The position numbers were made by a program, and so were the translations under genes. The notes below the pieces were generated by a model. The model worked only from the letters and a program-made list of their open reading frames with translations, did no database searches and had not been told where the DNA came from. From the NCBI GenBank assembly GCA_050115555.1, contig JASFQI010000026.1, forward strand, positions 1 through 24,975: a stretch of 24,975 bases of DNA, read 5' to 3'. Positions 15,617 through 24,096 of the stretch are shown here, piece by piece; positions within the stretch are counted from its first letter, which is position 1, and every line of letters starts with the position of its first letter. The stretch comes from JASFQI01 sp050115555 (GTDB taxonomy: Bacteria > Desulfobacterota > DSM-4660 > Desulfatiglandales > HGW-15).

Positions 15617-17248
15617 ATGGCACTTAAGACACTCATCACTCCTGAGATGATCCAGAAGTATGAGAAGGATGGGTTTTGGGGTTATGAAACAATTTTGGAT
15701 TATTTCCAAAAAAACAGTGAAATATTCCCAAATAAAGATGCATTTATCGATGAAGACTTGCGAGTCCCCTTCCGAGAGCTCTGGGAAAACACCCTCCGCC
15801 TGGCCCATGCCCTGACGCAGATCGGGGTAGGAAAAGAAACCATCGTCGCCGTACAACTGCCAAATTGTGTCGAGTTCGTTTACAGCTACTATGCCTTGTC
15901 CCTGATCGGCGCCATCATGCTTCCGATTCACATGCCTTACCGGAAGAATGAGCTGCTCGATGTGGTGGAACGATATGAATGCAAGTACCTGATCGGACCG
16001 GACATGGACCGGAACTTCGATTATCGCTCCATGTACTCCGAGGTGGCGGCATCCCGGAATGGGGACCTAACCGTCATCGCCGCCGGCAAGAGCGGGGCCG
16101 GTCCATTTCAAAGCTTCGAGGAACTCATCGAAAAGGCAGACCAGGGCATTGCGTTCTCCAGGGAGGAGGCCCTTGCCTCAGCCAATGAGATCAACTCGAT
16201 CTTCCTCACGTCCGGTACCACGGGAGGCAAAATCAAGGGGGTCATGTGGACCCTTAACATGTTCATGCACAATGCAAAGGCCTTCGACGAAAGCTACCTG
16301 ATGTCCCACTGCGACACGAGCCTGTTCCTGGGACCCTTTACCCACATCGCGTTCGTACTCGCGCTCAATGCCATGACCTATCAGGGCTCCACCCTGGTCA
16401 CGGTCAGGGACATGAAGGTCTCGAAGGCCATTGAGATGATCGAACGGGAGAAAGTGACGGTCCTCATGGGCGTGCCGGCCCAGTACTCACGAATGCTGGA
16501 CGATCCCAGCTACAAGACGCGGGATACCAGCACACTGAGAACAATCGTTTCCTTCGGCTCCGCAGTTCCGGCGGAGCTGGTCAAGAGGGTCCGCGAGGAG
16601 ATGTGTGCGTTCAACCTCTGGTATGGAACGACCGAGGCCGGCTATTGCACGACCAAGTGGGGCCTGCCGTTGAAAACGCTTCAGGAGACCGTGGGAAGCC
16701 CACAGCGAGGAGCGGAGTGGAAAGTCGTGGATATCAAAGGAAATTTGTTACCCCGGGGGATCGAGGGGGAGCTCTGCATCAACGGCCCCGTGCGCTCTGC
16801 CGGGTACTACAAGGACGACGAGCTCAACAAGGCCTCCTTTGACAACGAAGGCTGGTTTCACACCGGTGATCTCGGCTTCATCGACGAGGACGGGAACGTC
16901 CATGTCACCGGCCGAATCAAGGACCTGGTCATCCGCGGCGGAGAGAACATCCTTCCCATCGAGATCGAGAACGAGATCTACGAGCACCCCAGCGTCAAGG
17001 ATGTTTCCATCATCGGGATGCCCGATCCGGAGCTGGGTGAAAGGGTCTGCGCGTATGTCGTCTGCAAACCAGGCGCTACACTCAGTCTCGAGGAGATTCG
17101 GGAATTCTTGTCAAAACGGGACCTGGCCTATTTCAAGCTGCCCGAGCGGCTGGAGATCATCGACTCCTTTCCCCGAACCGATTCGGGAAAGATCCAGAAG
17201 TTTGAGCTGAAAAAGGACATCGAAAAAAAGCTCCATGAGGAGAAGTAG
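15617..17248 (+). CDS. Acyl-CoA ligase (AMP-forming)
   Basis: 543-aa member of the ANL adenylating superfamily; it would activate a carboxylic acid with ATP to an acyl-AMP and then a CoA thioester in the cytosol. All core motifs are present: A3 TSGTTGGKIKG (198-208), A5 YGTTE (336-340), A7 GWFHTGD (412-418), A8 TGRIKDLVIRGGENI (431-445) and the catalytic A10 lysine K525 in PRTDSGKIQK. It resembles the medium-chain, cyclohexanecarboxylate or aryl-acid ligases more than acetyl-CoA synthetase (which is longer), but the substrate cannot be read from sequence. ATG 15617 is preferred to ATG 15605 because GGAGG (15607-15611) stands five bases before it and overlaps the earlier ATG. It is first in an operon with the TRAP genes, 43 bp before the binding protein. 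Confidence 0.93.
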   Translation: MALKTLITPEMIQKYEKDGFWGYETILDYFQKNSEIFPNKDAFIDEDLRVPFRELWENTLRLAHALTQIGVGKETIVAVQLPNCVEFVYSYYALSLIGAIMLPIHMPYRKNELLDVVERYECKYLIGPDMDRNFDYRSMYSEVAASRNGDLTVIAAGKSGAGPFQSFEELIEKADQGIAFSREEALASANEINSIFLTSGTTGGKIKGVMWTLNMFMHNAKAFDESYLMSHCDTSLFLGPFTHIAFVLALNAMTYQGSTLVTVRDMKVSKAIEMIEREKVTVLMGVPAQYSRMLDDPSYKTRDTSTLRTIVSFGSAVPAELVKRVREEMCAFNLWYGTTEAGYCTTKWGLPLKTLQETVGSPQRGAEWKVVDIKGNLLPRGIEGELCINGPVRSAGYYKDDELNKASFDNEGWFHTGDLGFIDEDGNVHVTGRIKDLVIRGGENILPIEIENEIYEHPSVKDVSIIGMPDPELGERVCAYVVCKPGATLSLEEIREFLSKRDLAYFKLPERLEIIDSFPRTDSGKIQKFELKKDIEKKLHEEK

Positions 17249-17291
17249 GTCGATCGTGTTCGTTTCTCACAAACCACAAAGGAGGGGAAAG

Positions 17292-18293
17292 ATGATGTTG
17301 AAGAAAGCTCTGTTACTCGTTGCAGCAATCGCCTTGATCATGATCCCGGCCTCGGCGGCGCTGGCCGAGCAGTACACGATGAAAATCGCGTCAGCCGGGC
17401 CTATGAGCTCCGCCACCCTTAGCGCGCCCACGTTCTTCAAGCAGGCCGTGGAGCGGCAGTCGGCCGGCCAGATCACGGTCCAGCTCTTTGACTCGGGGCA
17501 GATGGGCAGCGAGCACGATGTGTTCATGAAGACCAAGATGGGAGCGCTCCAGGCCGGAATGACAAGCGTGTTCGAGACCAGCCGCCATGCGACCCCCCAC
17601 ATGCTGGTCTCCATGCTGCCCTTTATCTGGACCCCGGAGAGCTTTGACAAGTTCATGAAGTCCGATGCCTTTGAGCCGTTTTTCCATTCCATTGACAAGG
17701 AAGGCATGACCATGCTGGGCTTCACCCATGTGGGCTTCTACGGCTTCATCTCCACCAAACCCATCCGGACCCTGGACGACCTGAAAAAGGCCGGAAAGAT
17801 CCGGGTCACCGAGGCCCCCATGGCCAGGGCCATCATGGACTCCTTTGGCGTGACACCGGCGGTCATGGCCTGGGGCGAGGTCTATCAGGCCTTGCAACGC
17901 GGCGTGATCACCGGCGTGAATCACTCCTCCGAGTTCCTGGTCGCGGCCAAGCTGCATGAGCCGTGCGACTACTACACGAATCTGAAGCACATGTTTCCGC
18001 AGTCCTGCTTCTATGTGAACGACAAATGGCTCAAAAGCCTGCCTGAGGACCTCCAGCAGATCGTCATCGCAAACGGCGCGGCCGCATGCACCGCTGCGCG
18101 GCAGCTCTGCGACCTGAAAAAGGACATGGCCTTCGACGCCATGAAGAAGGACGGCGTTGAAATCATCGATCCATCCCCCGAGGTCATTGCCGATTTCACC
18201 GCCGCCTCGGACAAGGTGCATGAGGAGTACGGCAAAAAGATCGGTGAGGAGTATATGAAGAAAATCTACGAGATCACCGGCTATTCCAAGTAG
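17292..18293 (+). CDS. dctP: TRAP transporter periplasmic substrate-binding protein (DctP family)
   Basis: 333-aa exported receptor of a TRAP transporter; it captures an organic acid in the periplasm and delivers it to the QM permease. A signal peptide runs to residue 25 (ALLLVAAIALIMIPASAALA, then EQYTMKIA). Arg171 in GKIRVTEAP matches the conserved arginine that binds the substrate carboxylate in DctP proteins, and EVYQALQRGVITGVNH is the usual later signature. ATG 17292 has AAAGGAGGGGAAAG just upstream; ATG 17295 is an equal option, while the frame start at 17235 overlaps the ligase end. It is followed by a strong hairpin before the small permease gene. The symbol is the family name; the transported compound is inferred to be the ligase substrate, not necessarily a C4-dicarboxylate. 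Confidence 0.93.
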   Translation: MMLKKALLLVAAIALIMIPASAALAEQYTMKIASAGPMSSATLSAPTFFKQAVERQSAGQITVQLFDSGQMGSEHDVFMKTKMGALQAGMTSVFETSRHATPHMLVSMLPFIWTPESFDKFMKSDAFEPFFHSIDKEGMTMLGFTHVGFYGFISTKPIRTLDDLKKAGKIRVTEAPMARAIMDSFGVTPAVMAWGEVYQALQRGVITGVNHSSEFLVAAKLHEPCDYYTNLKHMFPQSCFYVNDKWLKSLPEDLQQIVIANGAAACTAARQLCDLKKDMAFDAMKKDGVEIIDPSPEVIADFTAASDKVHEEYGKKIGEEYMKKIYEITGYSK

Positions 18294-18312
18294 AAAAATT
18301 GAATCGCGGATG

Positions 18313-18349
18313 CGTGGCGGAAACGTGGATTTCGTTCGTTTCCGCCACG
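18313..18349 (+). repeat. Strong intercistronic hairpin between binding protein and DctQ
   Basis: A perfect 13-bp inverted repeat: CGTGGCGGAAACG (18313-18325) and CGTTTCCGCCACG (18337-18349) with an 11-base loop. There is no U-tract afterwards, so it is more likely an mRNA-stabilising or processing element than a full terminator. It would protect the upstream binding-protein message and set its excess over the permease. Confidence 0.7.
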
Positions 18350-18380
18350 ACGTCCCACACACACAGGGGCAGCAAATATC

Positions 18381-18860
18381 ATGGCGATTTCAATAGAAAA
18401 AGTCGACAATGCCCTCGAACATATCGAAGAGGCGGCGTTGGCGTGTGCGTTGTTCGTGTGCATGTCCGCGCTGTTCATCAATGTGGCGCTGAGATTCATC
18501 TTCAATTTTATCCTGTCCTTTCCGGATGAGCTGGCAAGGTATTTGATGATTTACATCATCTATCTTGGAATGAGTCTCGGTTTCAAAAAGCAGCGCCAAC
18601 TGAAGCTGGACGTCCTCCTCAATGTATTTCCAGGGATCAGCCGCTACATTGAAATCCTCGGAGACGCCGTTGCACTCTTTGCAGCCGCATCGATCGTCGT
18701 TTGCGGATACCAGTACACCAAAGAGCTGTTCATCAGCCATGAGGTGTCCTCTGTGTTGCAGGTCCCGCTTTACTTTCTTTACGGGATTGCTCCGCTGACG
18801 GCCTTATTTATGATCTTCCGATTAATTCGATCCGTTTACAAAACCGCCAGGTCTCGATAG
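18381..18860 (+). CDS. dctQ: TRAP transporter small permease (DctQ family)
   Basis: 159-aa inner-membrane protein with four hydrophobic segments (about residues 17-42, 49-68, 91-113, 127-149), the size and topology of the small Q subunit that partners the large M subunit. The block LSFPDELARYLMIYIIYLGMSLGFKKQRQLKLDVL is typical of DctQ (its key part is FPDELARYLMI with the later LD). ATG 18381 follows a weak ribosome binding site (AGGGG 12 bases upstream). It lies 87 bp after the receptor gene, with the large hairpin in the gap, and 12 bp before the M subunit. Confidence 0.9.
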   Translation: MAISIEKVDNALEHIEEAALACALFVCMSALFINVALRFIFNFILSFPDELARYLMIYIIYLGMSLGFKKQRQLKLDVLLNVFPGISRYIEILGDAVALFAAASIVVCGYQYTKELFISHEVSSVLQVPLYFLYGIAPLTALFMIFRLIRSVYKTARSR

Positions 18861-18872
18861 GAGGGGCACATT

Positions 18873-20156
18873 ATGGAGATGATTTATGTGTTGTTGACGC
18901 TCTTTCTGTTGCTGTTCACCTCGACACCTGTCGGAATCGCCATATACTTGACCGGGTTCCTGTTCATCGTCTTTCGAACCGATATTCCGCTTGTCTTTGT
19001 CGGTCAGGTCGTCGTCGGAGGGATCGACAAGTTCAGCCTCCTGGCGGTTCTTTTTTTTCTGATCGCAGGGAACCTTCTGACAAAGGGAACCGTGGTCAAG
19101 GGACTGGTGGGAGTAGCCAAGTCCATGGTCGGCTTTCTGCGGGGAGGCCTGTCCATGAGCAGTGTCGTGGCCTGCGGTCTCTTCGGCTCGGTCACCGGGT
19201 CGAACGTGGCGAGCCTCGCGGCCGTAGGGGGGCTGATGATCCCCTCCATGAAGGAAGAGGGCTATGGAACGAGGTTCAGCACCGGGCTGATGACCAGCAA
19301 TGCCATTCTAGGAGTGATCATTCCGCCGAGCATTCCGATGATCATCTACTGCTCCATCACCAATGCATCCATCGGCAAGCTGTTTCTGGCGGGTGTCCTT
19401 CCGGGCATCCTGATTATCGTCTGTATGTGTCTGTACTGTTATTTTTATGCAAGGACCGCGAACATCCCTAAAACGACCTTCCCCGGGGCCCGAGCCATTT
19501 TCATCAGCCTGAAGGAAGGGTTCTTCGGTATCATGATTCCGGTCATTATCTTTGGGGGAATCTATACAGGTGTATTTACTGCCACCGAAGCATCCGTTGT
19601 CGCAACCGTCTATGCCTACGTCGCTGAAATTTTCATTCTGCGCGAGATGTCCTGGAAGGAGGCGTACCGCATCACCATCGATGCCTGTGTCATGACCGGC
19701 GTCATCATGTTTATCGTGGTCGGGGCACAGGTCTTCGGCAACTACCTTTCGCTGGAGCAGGTCCCTGTCGCCGTGACCAGGTTGATCTCCGAAAACGTGG
19801 TGAGCCCCGGTGTTTTCATCTGTCTGCTCATCGTCTTCTTTCTACTCATCGGAATGGTCCTCGAGCTGGTCGCAGCCATGCTCATCATTACGCCTGTCTT
19901 GATGCCCAGTGCCGCCAAGTTCGGCATCGATCCTATCCATTTCGGCATGGTGATCATTCTTGGACTGGCCATCGGATTCGTCACACCTCCGATCGGCCTG
20001 AACCTTTATGTCGCATCGAGCATGACCGGAATGAAGCTGGGCGGCGTTATCCGATCCGTGCTGCCCTTCATTCTTATTCTCACCATTGCCTATGTGCTGG
20101 TCTGCTTCTTTCCGGGGCTCTCTCTCTGGCTGCCCAATCTCCTGCTGAAAGGATAG
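18873..20156 (+). CDS. dctM: TRAP transporter large permease (DctM family)
   Basis: 427-aa polytopic membrane protein, the transport-catalysing M subunit driven by a sodium gradient in characterised systems. Family hallmarks are ACGLFGSVTGSNVASLAAVGG, the downstream GY..RFSTGLMTSNAILGVIIPPSIPMIIYC and a second PPIGLNLYVAS near the C-terminus, which are the paired hairpin and IPPS-like elements of the two inverted halves. The start ATG 18873 is 12 bp after the dctQ stop, and the ribosome binding site AGGAGGGG overlaps that stop codon, which suggests coupled translation. It is followed by a GC-rich hairpin. Confidence 0.95.
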   Translation: MEMIYVLLTLFLLLFTSTPVGIAIYLTGFLFIVFRTDIPLVFVGQVVVGGIDKFSLLAVLFFLIAGNLLTKGTVVKGLVGVAKSMVGFLRGGLSMSSVVACGLFGSVTGSNVASLAAVGGLMIPSMKEEGYGTRFSTGLMTSNAILGVIIPPSIPMIIYCSITNASIGKLFLAGVLPGILIIVCMCLYCYFYARTANIPKTTFPGARAIFISLKEGFFGIMIPVIIFGGIYTGVFTATEASVVATVYAYVAEIFILREMSWKEAYRITIDACVMTGVIMFIVVGAQVFGNYLSLEQVPVAVTRLISENVVSPGVFICLLIVFFLLIGMVLELVAAMLIITPVLMPSAAKFGIDPIHFGMVIILGLAIGFVTPPIGLNLYVASSMTGMKLGGVIRSVLPFILILTIAYVLVCFFPGLSLWLPNLLLKG

Positions 20157-20158
20157 TC

Positions 20159-20184
20159 GCCGGGCTGCCGATCGGCAACCCGGC
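20159..20184 (+). repeat. GC-rich hairpin just after dctM
   Basis: GCCGGG-C-TGCCG-AT-CGGCA-A-CCCGGC: a near-perfect 26-base dyad with one C/A mismatch, starting two bases after the dctM stop. No U-tract follows, so termination is uncertain; it may stabilise the permease message or cause partial Rho-independent pausing before the crotonase gene. Confidence 0.6.
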
Positions 20185-20394
20185 ACCCCGCTGGAGGAGG
20201 GGCATCTTATAGGAACGGCAGGGCAAGAGGGTTCGATTGAATCTCCCCGCAGCAAACTGCAGGGAATGCGCAAGCGAAGCATTTTCAAGACTGCTTAAGA
20301 GGCTCTCAGGGTCTTGCGGTTCCGGGGGCGGTCGGGAGAAACGAAACGCCCCATAAAGGAGACCTCCGTGGAAAACCGCGTCAGGAGAAAAACA

Positions 20395-21189
20395 ATGAAG
20401 GCCGATCAACGCCTGAAAGGCATCTCCCATCATGAGAAGGCCGGTGTCTGCGTCGCGACTATTGATCGAAGCACTCAGGCCAACTCCTTTGACTTCGAGA
20501 CCATGGAAGCGCTGGAGCACGTCCTGGCCAAGGCGGAATCCGACGACGACATCAGGGGGTTCATCCTCACGGGGTCCGGCAATCGATTCTTCTGTGCCGG
20601 AGCAGACATGAAGCTGGTGCGGGGCCTGGACCTTCGAGGGTATGCCGATTTTCTTGCAAATGGCCTTCACCTCATTCAGAGAATTCAAGAATTCCCCAAG
20701 CCGACCCTCGCCGCAATAAACGGCCTTTCCATCGGTGGGGGGAGCGAGATTGCGCTGGCGTGCGATTTCGTGATGGCTTCAGAACAGGCAGAAATCTCAT
20801 TTCCGGAATTGAGTCTCGGCATGGTTCCCGGCTGGGGAGGGGCCGTTCGACTCGCCAGGCTCGTGGGACAGGCCAAGGCAATGGAGATCCTTTTGACGGG
20901 AAACAAGCTGGCGGCGGAGGAGGCCGAACGTCTCGGACTGGTCAACCGGGTTGTCCCTTCAGAGGATCTTTTGCCCGAAGCGCAGGCGCTAATGCAGACC
21001 GTGCTGAGAAACTCTCCACTCGCCATCAACATGACGAAAAGGATGATCCGCTCCGAACGGGATGTCTCGTCCCAGGCGGGAGAGCATTTCGAGGCCTATG
21101 CCAGTCTGGTCACCTTCATGAGCCGGGATGGCAAGGAAGGAATCGATTCGATCTTTGCGGGAAAGAAACCGGTCTGGTCCGGCAAGTAG
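20395..21189 (+). CDS. Enoyl-CoA hydratase/isomerase family protein (crotonase)
   Basis: 264-aa crotonase-fold protein. The oxyanion-hole segments are CAGADMKLV (67-75) and GLSIGGGSEIALACD (110-124). Both catalytic glutamates of classical enoyl-CoA hydratase are present, Glu118 (GGGSEIAL) and Glu138 (SFPELSLGMVPGWGG), so reversible hydration of a 2-enoyl-CoA is the best prediction; an isomerase or ring-opening hydrolase is less likely. ATG 20395 has AGGAGAAAAACA upstream. An in-frame GTG at 20368 with AAAGGAG six bases before it is a real alternative that would add nine residues. It is 238 bp after dctM on the same strand, so it may be the last gene of the ligase/TRAP operon or have its own promoter. 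It probably acts on the CoA ester made by that ligase. Confidence 0.92.
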   Translation: MKADQRLKGISHHEKAGVCVATIDRSTQANSFDFETMEALEHVLAKAESDDDIRGFILTGSGNRFFCAGADMKLVRGLDLRGYADFLANGLHLIQRIQEFPKPTLAAINGLSIGGGSEIALACDFVMASEQAEISFPELSLGMVPGWGGAVRLARLVGQAKAMEILLTGNKLAAEEAERLGLVNRVVPSEDLLPEAQALMQTVLRNSPLAINMTKRMIRSERDVSSQAGEHFEAYASLVTFMSRDGKEGIDSIFAGKKPVWSGK

Positions 21190-21529
21190 GTTTCAGTCCG
21201 GTGTCGAGCCCCCAGCAGGTAAACCTACGCAGGGCCGAGGCCGGCTTTGCCCATTCATGACCCGGCCTTTCGCACGCAGGCAAGGCCATGGGATGGCCTT
21301 TGCCCTTTCGTGTACGTCGACCCGCTCCTGCTTCTTTCCATGCTGTGCAAAGCATGAATAATCCTTCATGCGGACTCGACCTCGGCGATCCCAAGGGGGA
21401 TGCGGACAAATGAATCGCCGGAGCGACAGAGATCCGGTCTTTGGTTATCCCTGGGGTAAGCCTATTCGTTGTGGAGGGAAACCGCGTGGAATGGAATGAC
21501 ACTCCAAGACATGTACCCAGTCTATGACG
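21190..21529. other. Convergent intergenic region with hairpins
   Basis: 340 bp between the crotonase stop (plus) and the hybrid-kinase stop (minus). It contains GGCAAGGCCAT-GGG-ATGGCCTTTGCC at 21279-21304, a strong stem with one bulged base and only CTTTCG after it. A smaller perfect hairpin GCATGAA-TAATCC-TTCATGC lies at 21352-21371. The first is the best candidate for ending transcripts in either direction, but lacks a good U-tract. No gene or tRNA is seen. Confidence 0.55.
21279..21304. terminator. Strong hairpin, possible bidirectional terminator
   Basis: An 11-bp stem with one bulge and a 3-base loop between two converging operons. Position favours a terminator, while the missing U-run argues for an inefficient or Rho-assisted one. 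Confidence 0.4.
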
Positions 21530-23698
21530 TCACTGATCGTTCAATGCATCTTTAACGGCCAGGCCGAGTTTCTCGAGGCTGTAAGGCTTTTTCACATAGG
21601 GGCCCGCCCCCAGTTCCAGTGCCCTTCTCACCCGCTTCGTTTCGGAGAAGCCGCTTGCGATCACAGCCTTTTGCTCCGGTCTATTCTTCAGGACCTTCTC
21701 ATAGGTCTCAAGCCCGTCCATCCCCGGATCCATGATCATATCCAGAACCAGCAGATCCACCGAATGTTCTGCAAGATACGCCAACGCCTCCTCCCCACTC
21801 GACACCGAGCTTACCGAATATCCCAGTCTCTCGAGCATGATGGAAGCGATGATCCGCTGATCCTCCACATCATCTATGATCAGCACGGTTTCGCCGCTGC
21901 CCATGTAGTGTTCCAAAGACAACTCGGCCTTGTCGTGCCGCGATGTCTTCCACGTCCTGGGAAAGTAGAGCCTGATGGTGGTCCCTTTTCCCTTTGCGCT
22001 CTGTAAGTCGATGTATCCATTATGGTCCTTCACCACCCCCCACACCACCGCCATCCCCAGGCCGGTGCCGCTCCTTCCCATCTTCTTCTTGGTGTAGAAG
22101 GGCTCGAATATCCGGCTGCGGTCTTCCTGGGCGATTCCGATGCCGTGGTCACGGACGGTCAACACCGCATAGTCCCCCTCGGCCACCTCCTCAACATCGC
22201 CGATGGGACTGTCCACATATTTGTTCTGCGTGGATATGGAGATGACTCCGCCCGTGGGCATGGCCTCCGCTGCATTGGAGACCAGGTTCATGACGACCTT
22301 TGACAGGTGAACGGGCGAACCATAAATATCCAGGAGCTCTTTCTCAAGGGAATGCTCCACCCGGACCCCGGGATGAAAGGACATGAATTCATTGTGCTCA
22401 GGGCTTTCGAGGTAGTCCGTGACAAGGGAGTTCATGTTGGCGACCTCTTGCTCGGCAACCCCTCTTCTTGCAAGAGTCAAGAGATCCTGAACAATGGCGA
22501 CGGCCTTCTCTCCGGACCGCTTTATGGCGGAGACGGCAGTTCTCAGATGACTTTCTTTCGGCAGGTCCATCAGGAGGAGTTCCGGGTAGCTCACGATACC
22601 CGAAAGGATATTGTTGAGATCGTGGGCAACGCCGCCTGCGAGAGATCCGATGGCCTCCATCTGCTGCGCACTTTGAAGCCGCGCTTCCAGCCTCTTTTTT
22701 TCTGTAACATCCCTGGCAAGGCCTCGAAATCCTATGGTCTCACCGCTGCCATCCAGGATGGGGGATACCGGCGTCTCCACGAGGATTCGATGACCGTCCT
22801 TGCACAGTAGCTGAAACGCACTCACTTTGCGGGCTTTTCTTGTTTCGCGGACTTTCTTGAAAGATGCGAACAACATGTCCCTGCTATCGCTGTCGGCCAA
22901 TTCCTCGAAATTTTTCCCTGTCATTTCGTCTTCGGAATAACCGGTCATTTCACAGAACACGGGGTTGAAGAAGGTCAGTTTTCCTTCCAAATCCGCTTCA
23001 AAATACCCGTCCATCATGCTGTCCAGGATGGTGCGGTATCGTTCCTCGCTCCTTTTCGCGGCCTCTTCCGCATGCCTGCGCTCTTCAATTTCCTTGAGCA
23101 ACTCCCGGTTCGCATCCGCAAGCTGCGCCGTCCTCTCCTCCACGCGCACTTCGAGCTCTTCATAGGCCGTCCTGAGGGCCTCTCTCGCTTTGGCATTCTC
23201 GGAGAAATCCGCGATGGAGAAGACATATCCCTTGGTGATATCCCCCCGGTCAACCACACGCCACGTCACCAGGCAAGGGACCTTGCGTCCGTCCCTGTGC
23301 ACGTATTCGTACTCCAAAGGGGGCGGATCATCCCGGTAAGCCTCCTCATAAATCAGGGCGCCGATTCGTTCAAACTCATCACGGGAAGGGAACAGGATCT
23401 TTGTGGACTGCCCGAGCAAATCTTCCTGCTCCCACCCCAGCACATCGGTGATGCCTTTGTTGCACCAGATGATTTTCCTGTCTTTGATCAGACAGATAGC
23501 CTGCCTTGTACTGCTCAGGATGGTAAGGAGTAGATCCTGGGATCGCTTCAGCTGCTCATGAGCGATGGAGATCTCATCGGCCTTTTCATGGGCTTCCTCC
23601 AGCTCGAAGATGTACTTCTGCAAGAGCCGTCTTTGCTCTTCATCGTCTGTCGGCCTTATCTGAGTCGTCGGCATCTTTTCGGCGGGAGTCTGTTTCAT
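21530..23698 (-). CDS. PAS-PAS hybrid sensor histidine kinase with C-terminal receiver
   Basis: 722-aa soluble hybrid kinase, no membrane segment. Order: short coiled coil (~20-55), PAS (~55-170), coiled coil (~172-220), PAS/PAC (~220-335), HisKA with His359 in GVAHDLNNILSG, HATPase_c (NLVSNAAEAM 471-480, DHGIGI 517-522, GTGLGM) and REC (603-722) with acidic pair Asp609/610, phospho-acceptor Asp653 in LLVLDMIMDPGMDG and Lys704. The ATG at 23698 shares its A with the TGA of the preceding single-domain regulator (TGATG), implying translational coupling; the frame is open to 23767 but that part overlaps the regulator. No DNA-binding output exists in this locus, so its phosphate probably goes to an unlinked or shuttle protein. 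Domain architecture resembles the hybrid kinase at the start of the window, minus the membrane part. Confidence 0.92.
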   Translation of the reverse strand: MKQTPAEKMPTTQIRPTDDEEQRRLLQKYIFELEEAHEKADEISIAHEQLKRSQDLLLTILSSTRQAICLIKDRKIIWCNKGITDVLGWEQEDLLGQSTKILFPSRDEFERIGALIYEEAYRDDPPPLEYEYVHRDGRKVPCLVTWRVVDRGDITKGYVFSIADFSENAKAREALRTAYEELEVRVEERTAQLADANRELLKEIEERRHAEEAAKRSEERYRTILDSMMDGYFEADLEGKLTFFNPVFCEMTGYSEDEMTGKNFEELADSDSRDMLFASFKKVRETRKARKVSAFQLLCKDGHRILVETPVSPILDGSGETIGFRGLARDVTEKKRLEARLQSAQQMEAIGSLAGGVAHDLNNILSGIVSYPELLLMDLPKESHLRTAVSAIKRSGEKAVAIVQDLLTLARRGVAEQEVANMNSLVTDYLESPEHNEFMSFHPGVRVEHSLEKELLDIYGSPVHLSKVVMNLVSNAAEAMPTGGVISISTQNKYVDSPIGDVEEVAEGDYAVLTVRDHGIGIAQEDRSRIFEPFYTKKKMGRSGTGLGMAVVWGVVKDHNGYIDLQSAKGKGTTIRLYFPRTWKTSRHDKAELSLEHYMGSGETVLIIDDVEDQRIIASIMLERLGYSVSSVSSGEEALAYLAEHSVDLLVLDMIMDPGMDGLETYEKVLKNRPEQKAVIASGFSETKRVRRALELGAGPYVKKPYSLEKLGLAVKDALNDQ

Positions 23699-24078
23699 CA
23701 GCGAGCCAACATTTTTCTGAATGCTTCGATTTCGCTCAAGATATCCGGAAACCCTAAGGGCTTGCACAGGTACCTGTTCGCACCGGCATCCAGGCCGGCC
23801 TGGATCTCGTCGGACTGGGCCTTGGCAGACAGCATGATGATCGGGGTGGTCTCGGTCCTGCCATCGGATCTCAGTCGCTTACACACCTCAATTCCACTCA
23901 TCTTGGGCATCTTCACATCCAGAAGGACGATGTCCGGAAGGCTGGAAAACGCAAGGTTCAAGGCCTCTTCCCCATCCCCCGCAACGTAGACCTCATAGCC
24001 GAGCCTGGTTAGTTTTCTATTCAGGTAAGCAGATATCTGCTCTTCGTCGTCTACCAACAGAATTTTTGTTCCCTTCAT
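23698..24078 (-). CDS. Single-domain response regulator (REC only)
   Basis: 126-aa protein made only of a receiver domain: MKGTKILLVDDEEQ start, phospho-acceptor Asp in DIVLLDVKMPKMSG (about residue 52), Thr/Ser switch in IIMLSA and Lys in YLCKPLG. Without an output domain it would act as a phosphate shuttle between the kinases on either side, or bind a partner protein. ATG 24078 is preferred, with AGAGGA seven bases upstream; a TTG at 24084 is too close to that site. It begins 18 bp after the stop of the upstream kinase and overlaps the next kinase start by one base, so the three genes are surely one transcript. Confidence 0.93.
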   Translation of the reverse strand: MKGTKILLVDDEEQISAYLNRKLTRLGYEVYVAGDGEEALNLAFSSLPDIVLLDVKMPKMSGIEVCKRLRSDGRTETTPIIMLSAKAQSDEIQAGLDAGANRYLCKPLGFPDILSEIEAFRKMLAR

Positions 24079-24096
24079 TCCCAATTCCTCTTGTCA

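Noticed and set aside
15381..15623. 80-codon minus-strand frame in the divergent region
   Set aside because: It runs across the sigma-54 promoter and the ligase start; no ribosome binding site or motif.
17391..18362. 323-codon open frame antisense to the TRAP receptor
   Set aside because: His/Gly-rich mirror translation with no family resemblance; the plus-strand gene is certain.
24079..24084. TTG at 24084 as start of the single-domain regulator
   Set aside because: It is only one base from the AGAGGA element, too close for initiation; ATG 24078 has normal spacing.
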